Positions 33,941 to 42,715 of a DNA stretch of 64,000 nucleotides are shown here, piece by piece; position 1 is the stretch's first letter, and each line of letters opens with the position of its first letter. Under the pieces are notes generated by a model. It was given only the letters and a program-made list of their open reading frames with translations. It did not search any database and was not told the DNA's origin. The DNA is taken from the NCBI RefSeq assembly GCF_000687475.1, contig NC_057317.1:248001-312000 (forward strand), given 5' to 3'. The stretch comes from Ustilaginoidea virens (lineage: Eukaryota > Ascomycota > Sordariomycetes > Hypocreales > Clavicipitaceae). Made by a program: the position numbers and the translations under genes.

Positions 33941-35615
33941 ATGAAGACCTTTGTAGCTCTTTCCCTCGCGGCTGTTGCCCAGGCTGCACTCAGCACCGAG
34001 ACCATCCACAAGGGCTCCGCTCCCGTTCTTAGCTCGGTTCACGCCGAGGTCGTTCCCGACTCTTACATTATCAAGTTCAAAGACCATGTTGATGATGCCA
34101 AGGCCAACCAGCACCAATCCTGGATTCAGGACATCCACAACGATGGCGAGGAGGAGCGATTTGAGTTAAGAAGGCGCAGCTTTGGCTCTTCTGTCAAGGA
34201 TGCCTTCACCGGAATGAAGCACACCTACAATATTGACGGCTTCAAAGGTTACTCTGGTCATTTCCATGAATCCATCATCGAAAAGGTCCGAAACCATCCC
34301 GATGTAAGTCACTCATTCCCCATACAATTCGAAGCCTCCAACCTCGACCTGTTCAATCCCAACGGGATCTAATGTTCTCCAGGTTGAATTCATCGAGAAA
34401 GACACAATCGTTCGTACCATGCTTCCCATCGACACTGAGCACTCTGTCCAGGAGGACAAGTGCGAGCCTGGGGACACTGAGAAACAGGCTCCCTGGGGCT
34501 TGGCTCGTATCTCACATCGGCGTGGCCTGTCGTTCGCCTCCTACAACAAGTACCTGTATGCCACCGAAGGTGGCAAGGGCGTTGATGCCTATGTCATTGA
34601 CACTGGCACCAATGTTGATCACGTCGATTTTGAGGGTCGTGCCAAATGGGGCAAGACAATCCCATCTGGTGACGCCGATGAGGATGGCAATGGCCACGGC
34701 ACACACTGCTCTGGAACTATTGCCGGCAAGAAGTACGGCGTGGCCAAGAAGGCTCATGTCTACGCCGTCAAGGTCCTCCGCTCCAACGGCGCTGGAAGCA
34801 TGTCTGATGTTGTGAAGGGTGTGGAATTCGCCGCCACCAGGCATATCGAACAAGTCAAGGCTGCCAAAGACGGTAAGCGCAAGGGCTTCAAGGGTTCCGT
34901 GGCCAACATGTCTCTTGGCGGTGGCAAGACGCATGCTCTTGATGCTGCCGTGAATGCTGCCGTCAAGGTTGGCATTCACTTTGCTGTCGCTGCCGGTAAT
35001 GACAATGCCGATGCCTGCAACTACTCCCCTGCCGCTGCCGAGCACCCCGTCACCGTTGGTGCCTCGGCATTCGATGACAGCCGCGCCTACTTCTCCAACT
35101 ACGGCAAGTGCACTGACATCTTTGCTCCTGGCCTGAACATTTTGTCTACCTGGATCGGCTCCAAGTACGCCGTCAACACCATTTCTGGGACTTCTATGGC
35201 TTCTCCCCACGTTTGCGGTCTGCTCGCATACTACCTCTCTCTTCAGCCGGCCAGCGACTCCGAGTTCTCGGTCGCTGCCATCACTCCTAAACAGCTCAAG
35301 GAAACCCTTATTCACGTCTCGACTAGGGATGTCCTGTCTGACATTCCCAACGACACACCCAATAAGCTCGCCTGGAACGGTGGTGGCTGCAACAACTACT
35401 CCAAGATTGTTGCCGCCGGTGGCTACGAGGGAACCCCCCAGGCTTCCGAGCTGGAGAAGATGAAGAAGGTTGCTAAGGGTGAGGTCAAGGAGATCTCAGG
35501 CAAGGTGATCAAGGGCGTGCAGAATCTCGGCGACCAGGCTGAGAAGCTGCTCGAGAAGATTCACTCGGTTGTTGACAAGGAGATTGAGCATTTCATCTCT
35601 GAAGTAACAGTGTAA
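33941..35615 (+). CDS. prb1: Subtilisin-like serine protease precursor, vacuolar proteinase B / PepC type (S8)
   Basis: Two exons, 33941-34303 and 34383-35615, encoding 531 aa; the intron is 79 bp (GTAAGT...CTCCAG). There is a signal peptide (residues 1-~16, MKTFVALSLAAVAQA), then an I9 propeptide inhibitor domain (VVPDSYIIKFKDHVDD, about 37-130), then the QAPWGLARISHR mature start (~156). The catalytic domain has Asp194 (VIDTG), His226 (GHGTHC), the oxyanion Asn327 (AAGND) and Ser392 (GTSMASPH). A C-terminal Lys/Glu-rich helical extension of roughly 60 residues replaces the short end of secreted proteinase K-like enzymes and is typical of Prb1/PepC/Spm1 vacuolar proteases. Its probable role is vacuolar protein turnover and autophagic body degradation. 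All catalytic residues are present and the gene looks functional. Confidence 0.93.
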
Positions 35616-36450
35616 GAGCGTGAAGTCGTATATCGACTGGTTCAGTTTTAGGGAATTTCCATGATATTCAGCATCGGGACAAGGGTTTTTTATTTCAGGG
35701 TAACAGATGCTCATTGAGGCGTAGAGTATGATTTTAGTCTCCTTTTTCAGACAACTTTTTTTCTTTTGTTTTTGTTTAGAGTATTGAACAATTCAGAACA
35801 CTCATTGCCAGGCCATTCTTACTTTTACTTTTCTTTGTTCTTCTCTGTATGTCACTGCACCCGATGTCCCACGGAATTTTGCACGCGTCAGGTCGCTCAC
35901 AGTCGCATCAATACTTTTCTCGTGTCTCTTGCACCCTATTTTTAACCGCTTCGCGAATCGTCGACATGTTCTGAGGCAAGTCGCAAAGAGGCCTCGATAT
36001 TTCCAGACCATCTGTTTTATGGAGGCTGTCGTCTGGCTTCTACCGTTGGGAGAGTTCATGGGAGGCAGGAGCAGTTTCTTTTTGCTTCGCACCCAGTGCT
36101 TCCTTCCCCGTCTTCCAGCCTATGGTGTATGACGATGGAAACTGAAAACCGAAACTGGCGCTTGAGACAGCTTTCCCTCCCCTCTCTCTATCGTCAACGG
36201 AACATTCGTACCATGTCGCTTTCCATTTATCCAGCCTCGCAGATGCCAGCCAGGGGAGCGAGCAGCCTTGCTCAATAATCTCCTGCTGGCAAATCCCAAA
36301 AGTCTCCGAACAGCTTTCATTTGCTTTAGGATGTTTCAATACCTTACAGTTCTACATTACTGTTACCTTTACCACGAACAAAGCATCCTGCTCGCAGGGG
36401 AAGTTACCGAATCTCAAGCTCTCAACTCGCCCACCCAGTAAAAAAGTTGG
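35616..36450. other. Intergenic region after the subtilisin gene
   Basis: About 830 bases: the 3' UTR of prb1 (T-rich near 35740-35780) and the promoter of the next gene. No motif or gene was recognised. Confidence 0.6.
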
Positions 36451-39400
36451 ATGACGCTGGAGATGCTGCGACGCAACAGTAGTCGGAGCACCCACACACG
36501 ACGCCCCCTTGGGCGAAGTAAATCCGTCAGCTCGATCAAGAGACGACGAGTCAAATGCTGCCAAGCTGGCAACCACTTCATGTCGAAGGAGAGAGATGCC
36601 CACATCGCAGCAAACATTTCCTATCACCAAGCGTATGACGATCCCTTGAGGAATGTGCGCTGCCAATGCAAAGACTCCGCAGCACGTTTTCTGCGGAAAA
36701 GTAGAAGCTTCGATAGCCGCCTTCACGCGTCATCTCCAAACGACAAAGTGACAAGGATGAAACAAAGCGTGAGATTCACCGGTCCCAATGCAAGGCCTCG
36801 ACGGCAGCTGGCCGCCCGAGCAAAACCAGTGGTTCTCAGCAATCGATCCAGCGGTCTGACGTACGATTCAGGCAGGCAGGGAAATGATGTGATTTTGACT
36901 CCAAACTCGAATTATGAACAGTCTTTTGCCATTGCCTACTCACCCAGAAGCAGCAACTACTCCATCACCCGCTCAGATACCAATCTCCACACCGACCCCG
37001 TCACACCAGCACCTGAGCCATCATTTCCGCAAACCATACGCAAATCAAAGTCCATGTATGGCCAGTTTGCTTTCTCGTCATCCGACTATGCTGGCCGCTA
37101 TATCCGGTCGGACAATTCGGAGCACTTGCAGGTGCCGCCACATAATAATGAAACGTTTCATCACTCCCTTAGACGAAGCCTCCGGACGCCAAAATCGATG
37201 AGTTATCTTGACTATCGGAATAACCAGAGCATAACCAATAATGACAAGACCAAACGACCAGATGTGCTCGGCCCTGTGAAAGAGATTCACCCAAAACGTT
37301 CGTTTCGGCACCTTAAATCTCATTCATCCATGTTCTTTCGCTCCAGGCATCGATGGCAGGAGAGTTCCGTGGACACATCCACGTCGTTCTGCAACAGCAG
37401 TGACAACAGTGCTGCAATATCGTCGGCCTTTTCTGGCAACTCTGCACCTACCGCAAAACTCGCCAGTATACGATTCGCCGCCAGACGAGTTTCCAGAAGC
37501 TTTCGCAATAAGCTGAGTAAATTTCTCGGTCGCTCGAAAGATAGTGACGGTGGCGATAGGGACGCAGGAGCCAGTCAAGCCCACGATACGGATACTGACA
37601 GCTACCATCATCCGCCTGGTACCCCTCCACCCGAAGAAGCGTCGATGTCGAGAGTTACATCTCACGTTCCGTCGCTTCATGCCGTCCCGTCATGTCAGCA
37701 GATGAGGTCGCGACAGGGAAGCTTGGAGAGCATTTCATATGATGACGGAGCTGACCTAGATGACAAGTCTCGCATTACCAGTTGGACAAACTCCACTGCA
37801 AACACCATTATTAACTATGGCGCGAACGAAGATCGGGAATACCAACGTTTGTCCGTCATCAAGGAAAATGGCATGCATGTTCCGTCGTCGTCACAGATCG
37901 GCCCGCTGCGAGATGGCAGAACGCCAAGCGGCGATGCTATGAGCGTTCCAAAGTGGACAATAAACAGCCAAAGAGTGTATTCAGCGCTTGTGAAAAGGCT
38001 CACTAGTGACGCGCAGGCAGAGAAGACGCTGCAAGACTCGAATCCGGCGAAACAGGGGCCCGACGACTCTGTTCCCCCGAGACAAAGTTCCCTTGACCGA
38101 GCCGCCCCGCAAACTTGCTCTCCTAGTACTGTACGTTGTATTGGGACCGAGGACGATGACGTTTTCGAGGATAAGAAGGAAGCTGCTTCGTCAAGGTCAA
38201 ACTTGGCCTCGAAGATGTTCACAGACGGCGTGGAGTGCGACAAAATTGGTCGAACAGCATCTTATAAAGCCTACCCCAACCCTACTGCCGGAGACGGAAA
38301 AGGACTGTCGCCTACCAAGATTTCCTGCCCGGAACTGGCAAGCCCCAAAGCAATGCCGCTCCAGGCTGAGAAACACTCGGCCTTTTCCCCTAGTCCAGAC
38401 AATTATTTCTTCCGGACCACGAGCCCCTACCGTCGTACGCTGCAGAGGAGCATGAAGGAACATCAGGATACTGAGCACACACACGCGCTGGACACGAGAT
38501 ATCTGAGCACCCTTTCAGCATTGAGCCTCCCTACTCGGCGTCCAAGCACTTTGGGCTCCGAAAGAGACTTGCGCACAACGTATGCCGAGAGCTTCTATTC
38601 CTTTATGACGGATGAATTGACGACAAGCGGCGGCGTGGATGATGCCGCAACCCCTCATGGTGCGGAAGACGGACGAGAAGGGGTTGAAAATGAGCCATTC
38701 GGCGTCGCCATCAGCACACCCGCTGGGACTCGAAACATCTCGCCAGCCAGCTCGGTCGACTGGAAAAGGCGGCTCAGCGCGCACGAATTCAAGAGCAAGA
38801 CGCCTTCCAAGAAGACGACTTCGCAAATTGGAGATGACCCAAAAGGCGGGCCTCAACTAAAGGCTAGACATGTTCGAGAAAATGCGGAAATCGACTCCCC
38901 TGCCGAGATGAGCAAGATTGAGGCGGCTCAAGCAACGCCGATTGTTCCATTGGGAGAAGGAAGTGCCAACATTCTAGGCCCTCATAGCGCCCGGACGCAT
39001 TGCAACAAGGCTCAGGACGCAAACTTGAAATCTCCGGGGGCTTTTGATGAAAACGCTTCGTCCTTTGAGAACGAGCTGGCGCGGAGTTGTGGTTCTCCTC
39101 AGCCGCCGCCCATCCCCTATCGCAAAAGGCTCCGCGCTATTCCATCCTTACCAATTGTTGGCTGCGTTGCCGCTGCTTCCAAGTCGGTCAGTTGCGCAAG
39201 GGATATACCCCGGATGCGTTCCTTGAATACGATTGTATCTGCAGGTGCGACGGCGCCGGGTGGCTCGCATGCGCAATCTTTGGGGCAAGAGAATGGAGCA
39301 AAGGAAGCGTTGACACCGTCCGACTTGAACGCGGATGGGCCCGCAACTGCTGGAGGTGACGACTATGCAAATGCCAGGACAGGGTCTGGCAAGAGACAGG

Positions 39401-39609
39401 GGCCCAGCAATCCGCCAAGTGTGCCGCACACGCCGGGAGTTGTAGCCCCCGTGACGGACGGCATACCTGGCTCCATGAAATCGGAGTGGGATGCTCAGAT
39501 CCGGGGAAGCCGGCGAATGGTGGATTTATTCTTGAGCAGCCGACGAAAGGCTATCCAGGGAACGGCGTCGAGAAACGGCAGCGAGAACTTTCCGGCCGCA
39601 TTCGTGTAG
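36451..39609 (+). CDS. Large Ser/Arg-rich protein of unknown function
   Basis: Single uninterrupted ORF of 1052 aa, first ATG at 36451; another Met lies at codon 5. I do not recognise a domain. The protein is mostly low-complexity and predicted disordered, rich in Ser, Arg and Pro. A short Arg/Lys-Ser-Arg/Lys-Ser motif recurs: GRSKSVSS (~22), RKSRSFDS (~85), RKSKSMYG (~197) and TPKSMSYL (~248). These look like basophilic kinase or 14-3-3 type sites. A basic amphipathic stretch RRVSRSFRNKLSKFLGRSK (about residues 344-362) could bind membrane or act as a nuclear signal. Codon use and frame length (long open frame only on this strand and frame) support real coding. It lies in tandem with prb1 and is convergent with the lipase gene. 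Confidence 0.82.
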   Translation: MTLEMLRRNSSRSTHTRRPLGRSKSVSSIKRRRVKCCQAGNHFMSKERDAHIAANISYHQAYDDPLRNVRCQCKDSAARFLRKSRSFDSRLHASSPNDKVTRMKQSVRFTGPNARPRRQLAARAKPVVLSNRSSGLTYDSGRQGNDVILTPNSNYEQSFAIAYSPRSSNYSITRSDTNLHTDPVTPAPEPSFPQTIRKSKSMYGQFAFSSSDYAGRYIRSDNSEHLQVPPHNNETFHHSLRRSLRTPKSMSYLDYRNNQSITNNDKTKRPDVLGPVKEIHPKRSFRHLKSHSSMFFRSRHRWQESSVDTSTSFCNSSDNSAAISSAFSGNSAPTAKLASIRFAARRVSRSFRNKLSKFLGRSKDSDGGDRDAGASQAHDTDTDSYHHPPGTPPPEEASMSRVTSHVPSLHAVPSCQQMRSRQGSLESISYDDGADLDDKSRITSWTNSTANTIINYGANEDREYQRLSVIKENGMHVPSSSQIGPLRDGRTPSGDAMSVPKWTINSQRVYSALVKRLTSDAQAEKTLQDSNPAKQGPDDSVPPRQSSLDRAAPQTCSPSTVRCIGTEDDDVFEDKKEAASSRSNLASKMFTDGVECDKIGRTASYKAYPNPTAGDGKGLSPTKISCPELASPKAMPLQAEKHSAFSPSPDNYFFRTTSPYRRTLQRSMKEHQDTEHTHALDTRYLSTLSALSLPTRRPSTLGSERDLRTTYAESFYSFMTDELTTSGGVDDAATPHGAEDGREGVENEPFGVAISTPAGTRNISPASSVDWKRRLSAHEFKSKTPSKKTTSQIGDDPKGGPQLKARHVRENAEIDSPAEMSKIEAAQATPIVPLGEGSANILGPHSARTHCNKAQDANLKSPGAFDENASSFENELARSCGSPQPPPIPYRKRLRAIPSLPIVGCVAAASKSVSCARDIPRMRSLNTIVSAGATAPGGSHAQSLGQENGAKEALTPSDLNADGPATAGGDDYANARTGSGKRQGPSNPPSVPHTPGVVAPVTDGIPGSMKSEWDAQIRGSRRMVDLFLSSRRKAIQGTASRNGSENFPAAFV

Positions 39610-40027
39610 GGGTGTTGGTTTTTTTTTTTTCCCTCTTCTTGTGCAGTGATGGTAGAGAGTTGGGTCCAAAAAACAGATGTAGAGACGGACGCGTGGCATA
39701 AACAGTAGGCTCAGAGGAAATGGTAATAGTCTATTCGTGTGCTGCAAATGCCGAAACTGTCGACGCCCCGGCTTTTGTTTTTGCTTTGTGGTGTCGAGGC
39801 TCACGACCGGGGCAGGGCAAGTCTATTCCCCCCCTCTCTCTTTCACCGTTTCATCTTTTCATCTTTTTATATTTTTATATTTTTATCTTCTTATCTTCTC
39901 ATCTTTTTATATTTTTATATTTTATCTTCTTGTTTTCTCATTTTTTTTTTTAAATTTTTACATTCTCATCTTTATGATTTTGTTTCTTGTTCCCGGGCTG
40001 GCGGCAACCTTGCGGCTGTCTTTTCTT
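39610..40027. other. Convergent 3' region with AT-rich tandem stretch
   Basis: About 420 bases. Bases 39850-39960 are a T-rich array of TTTTTATAT/CATCT units separating two GC-rich genes. No gene was seen. Confidence 0.65.
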
Positions 40028-41671
40028 CTACTCCATCGGGTTTCCCTGGTCACGAGGAGCGGGACTGACGTGAACCTGCCACAGCCTGGCCAGGTCCTCG
40101 GGATACGACTGCTGCCTCTCCTTGCTGACCCACTTGTCGTACGTCTCGTGCGTGACGTTTTGGCCGAGCATGCCGTCCCCCCGGCGCCCCGTCTTGATGA
40201 AGTGGATAAAGTCGAGCGAGACGCCGACGTACTGCGTCAAGGCCTCCCTGGCGCCCAGCTTGGCGCCGGCAGCCCAGCGCATGAGCAGCGGGTACAGGAG
40301 CGGAGCGTCCGTCACGCTGGGGTGGCTGGTGCCCAGAATGGTGAGGAACCAGGCGGCGTTTGTGCGGGCGAGCGCGCCGGCGGCCAGGTCGCGCACGGCG
40401 TCAAAGTGCGGGCGGCCGAAGAAGTCGGTGGCGGCGCGGGACCAGGCGTCCGAGTGCACGACCAGGAGGGGCACGCGGACTTGGTCGCGCAGCGGGCCCG
40501 ACTGCTTGCCCGGGTCGAGGACGATGGCGCCGGCGACGTGGGCCGCGGACGGGTGCGCGAGGGCCTGCAGCGCGCCGGTGGCGCCGTACGAGTGGCCGGC
40601 CAGCACGAGGGCCGCGAGGTCGAGCCTGCCGCGGAAGGAGGGCAGGTGGGCGCCCTCGCCGCGGGAGGAGGCGGCGTGGAGGGCGGAGCCGTTGCCGGCG
40701 TGGAGGGCGCGCAGGACGGCCAGGGCCTGGAGCAGCTCGGCGTCGCGGAAGGCGAGCTGCTGCGCCTTGAGCTGGGGGAGCGAGACGGCGGAGCCGTCGG
40801 GGTGCAGCAGGTCGGACTGGTCAAAGTGCACGACGGGCCGGGCGGACGACGACGAGGCGGCGGCGGCGGCGGCGGCGGCGCGCTGGACGACGGTGGCGGG
40901 GGAGCTGCCGTCGCGGTGCTCGACGGCCGCGGCGACGACGCCCCGGCTGGCCAGCTCGCCGAGGTAGTGGGAGTAGTGGGTGCGCGAGCCGGCCATGCCG
41001 TGGGAGAAGACGACGACGGGTAGGGGCCCCGCGTGCTCCGGCAGCAGCGGGGCGTCCACCTCTGCGGGGATGGTGACGAAGCCCGCGCCCAGCCAGACGG
41101 CCAGCCAGCACAGGCACCGGGCGACGGGGTTGTCCACGCCGGCGAAGCGGGCGAAGCCCCGCGCGGTGAGGTGGACGGGCCGCGGGACCCAGTAGTGGTG
41201 GTGGTGGTGGCGGCGGCGGCGGGGAGGGGACCGGAGGCCCTGGGCGGTGGGGTAATAGAGCGACAGGAGGACCGTCTCGAGGCGGAAGGCGGGCGAGGCG
41301 TCGAGCTTGCGGACGGCGGGCGACGTGACGACGGGCCGGGCGAGGGGCAGCTCGAGGTCGACGGTGCCGACGGCGTGCGGGCCCGTGTAGCCCGGCAGGG
41401 CGGTCGCGAGGGGACTGGTCTGCAGGAGCAGGCAGGCGAGCAGGTAGAGGGCGACGTGGGCCAGGACGTAGGACGGCGTGAGGCGCGGTCTGGCGAGGCG
41501 GGCGAGGCGGGCGAGGCGGGCAACGCGCGAGACGGGCGAGACGGGGCGCGAGACGGGGCGCGAGGCCGGATGCGAGTCCGAGCCTGACGAGGCGTCACTT
41601 GGCCGAGGACAATCCGAGGGCATTTTTATGCTTTTTCTGTCGTCCTCTTGTCCTTTTCTCTCGTTTTTCAT
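40028..41671 (-). CDS. Platelet-activating factor acetylhydrolase-like alpha/beta hydrolase (PAF-AH, isoform II family)
   Basis: Single-exon ORF of 547 aa; the start may instead be Met17 at 41623. An Arg-rich N-terminal extension (ARLARLARL, encoded by a 9-bp minisatellite) precedes a hydrophobic anchor or signal (about residues 65-85, VLAHVALYLLACLLLQ). The alpha/beta hydrolase fold of the PAF-AH type follows. It has FSHGMAGSRTHYS (oxyanion region), nucleophile Ser361 in GHSYG, Asp386 in VLDPG and His450 in GTSHPSVTD, the usual Ser/Asp/His triad of plasma/intracellular type II PAF-AH. The family cleaves short or oxidised sn-2 acyl groups from phospholipids; the substrate here is unknown. The gene is far more GC-rich than its neighbours, with a poly-Ala run near residue 270, and long spurious ORFs occur on its antisense strand. 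The hydrophobic segment suggests secretory-pathway or membrane location. Confidence 0.87.
   Translation of the reverse strand: MKNERKGQEDDRKSIKMPSDCPRPSDASSGSDSHPASRPVSRPVSPVSRVARLARLARLARPRLTPSYVLAHVALYLLACLLLQTSPLATALPGYTGPHAVGTVDLELPLARPVVTSPAVRKLDASPAFRLETVLLSLYYPTAQGLRSPPRRRRHHHHHYWVPRPVHLTARGFARFAGVDNPVARCLCWLAVWLGAGFVTIPAEVDAPLLPEHAGPLPVVVFSHGMAGSRTHYSHYLGELASRGVVAAAVEHRDGSSPATVVQRAAAAAAAASSSSARPVVHFDQSDLLHPDGSAVSLPQLKAQQLAFRDAELLQALAVLRALHAGNGSALHAASSRGEGAHLPSFRGRLDLAALVLAGHSYGATGALQALAHPSAAHVAGAIVLDPGKQSGPLRDQVRVPLLVVHSDAWSRAATDFFGRPHFDAVRDLAAGALARTNAAWFLTILGTSHPSVTDAPLLYPLLMRWAAGAKLGAREALTQYVGVSLDFIHFIKTGRRGDGMLGQNVTHETYDKWVSKERQQSYPEDLARLWQVHVSPAPRDQGNPME
41492..41520 (-). repeat. 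9-bp minisatellite in the PAF-AH N-terminal coding region
   Basis: Three tandem GCGAGGCGG units, in frame, encoding the Ala-Arg-Leu repeats of the N-terminal extension; flanking related units extend it slightly. Confidence 0.8.
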
Positions 41672-41720
41672 TTTTTGCTGTTTTTTTTTTTTTATCTCGT
41701 CTCTTTCTCGTCTCTTCTGG

Positions 41721-41796
41721 TGTCGTCTTGTGTCGTCTTGTGTCGTCTCGTGTCGTCTCGTGTCGTCTTGTCTTGTCTTGTCTTGTCTTGTCTAGC
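41721..41796. repeat. TGTCGTCTYG and TCTTG tandem repeats
   Basis: Five 10-bp units TGTCGTCTTG/TGTCGTCTCG followed by about five TCTTG units, in the promoter-proximal region of the PAF-AH gene. Confidence 0.85.
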
Positions 41797-42657
41797 GTTT
41801 TCCGGCTGTATCTTTTGACGAGCTTATTTCGGTGTATTCATTTCGCAGTCGTGCATCGCGATGAGAAGCGTGTCGAGCGTGTTTGTGTTGCGGGGCGCAG
41901 CACGTCGATTATAACCTCGACGCTATAGACGCCGTCTCCGTTCCGGGCGAGCCGGACAGGACATGCGAACAAGCGCAACTAGCAAGGATGGCGTCGTGAG
42001 GAAGCGAGGCCGCGAGGGGGATGGCACTAGGGGGAGGGGGGCGGGCCAAGATGCGCTGTTGGAAGACAGTCAGGAAGACGATTATTTTGCTCATTTTGCT
42101 CAGTTTATTCTCACTACGTGTTGTTCTGTGATTAGTCTACCAGTGTGGTCTACCAGTGTGAATGAACCCTTCTTGGCTCGACCCTTTGCCCCTTTGCGGT
42201 ACGCCGCATGCTGCCCGGTTCAAATGCCGGGTGCGCGACTTGGTCCGAGGCGCAGAGATTCTTCAGCGGGACAAAGACGTTGTTATGTTCGTGGGGGGTG
42301 CAGAGGCAAGACCTGCCGGGGATGAAGGAGCGCGGGTTGTGGGCGGGTTGTGATGATCACTGATGCCTGTGGTGCCTCGCGTCGCGGATGGCAACTTGCA
42401 GCGTGCAACAACAGGCGTTGGTGGCGACGAGGCAGACACAGACAGGCAGGCAGGCAGGCAGGCATGCAGCAGGTGCTGGAACGTCGACTTGACACCAGTC
42501 GTCGAGGCCGGGTTTCCGCGCGAGCATACTTACGCCCTCGGTTGCGCCGACTCGACTCGTTTGCAGAGCATAGCATCTTCGACCTGGCAAGGAGACGTGG
42601 CCGTGGCCGTGGCCGTTCATGCTCCGAGTTCTGAACCCTGGCCTCGCTCGTGCAAAG

Positions 42658-42715
42658 GAGCGGAGCGGAGCGGAGCGAACCGAACCGAACCGAACCGAAC
42701 CGAACAGAACCGAAA
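42658..42715. repeat. GAGCG and GAACC pentanucleotide arrays
   Basis: Four GAGCG units pass directly into about six GAACC units, ending in degenerate GAAAC. Confidence 0.85.

Noticed and set aside
34512..35315. 267-codon antisense ORF in the subtilisin gene
   Set aside because: Shadow of the conserved S8 domain on the opposite strand, with no features of its own.
39737..41598. Long ORFs on the plus strand and in a second minus frame over the PAF-AH gene (428, 281 and 428 codons)
   Set aside because: They are composition artefacts of very GC-rich sequence. Only the 40028-41671 frame has the alpha/beta hydrolase motifs and catalytic triad.
42213..42245. GGTTCAAATGCC flanked by CCGG, resembling a tRNA T arm
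   Set aside because: No matching acceptor, D or anticodon stems can be drawn in the flanking sequence; only a short hairpin remains.
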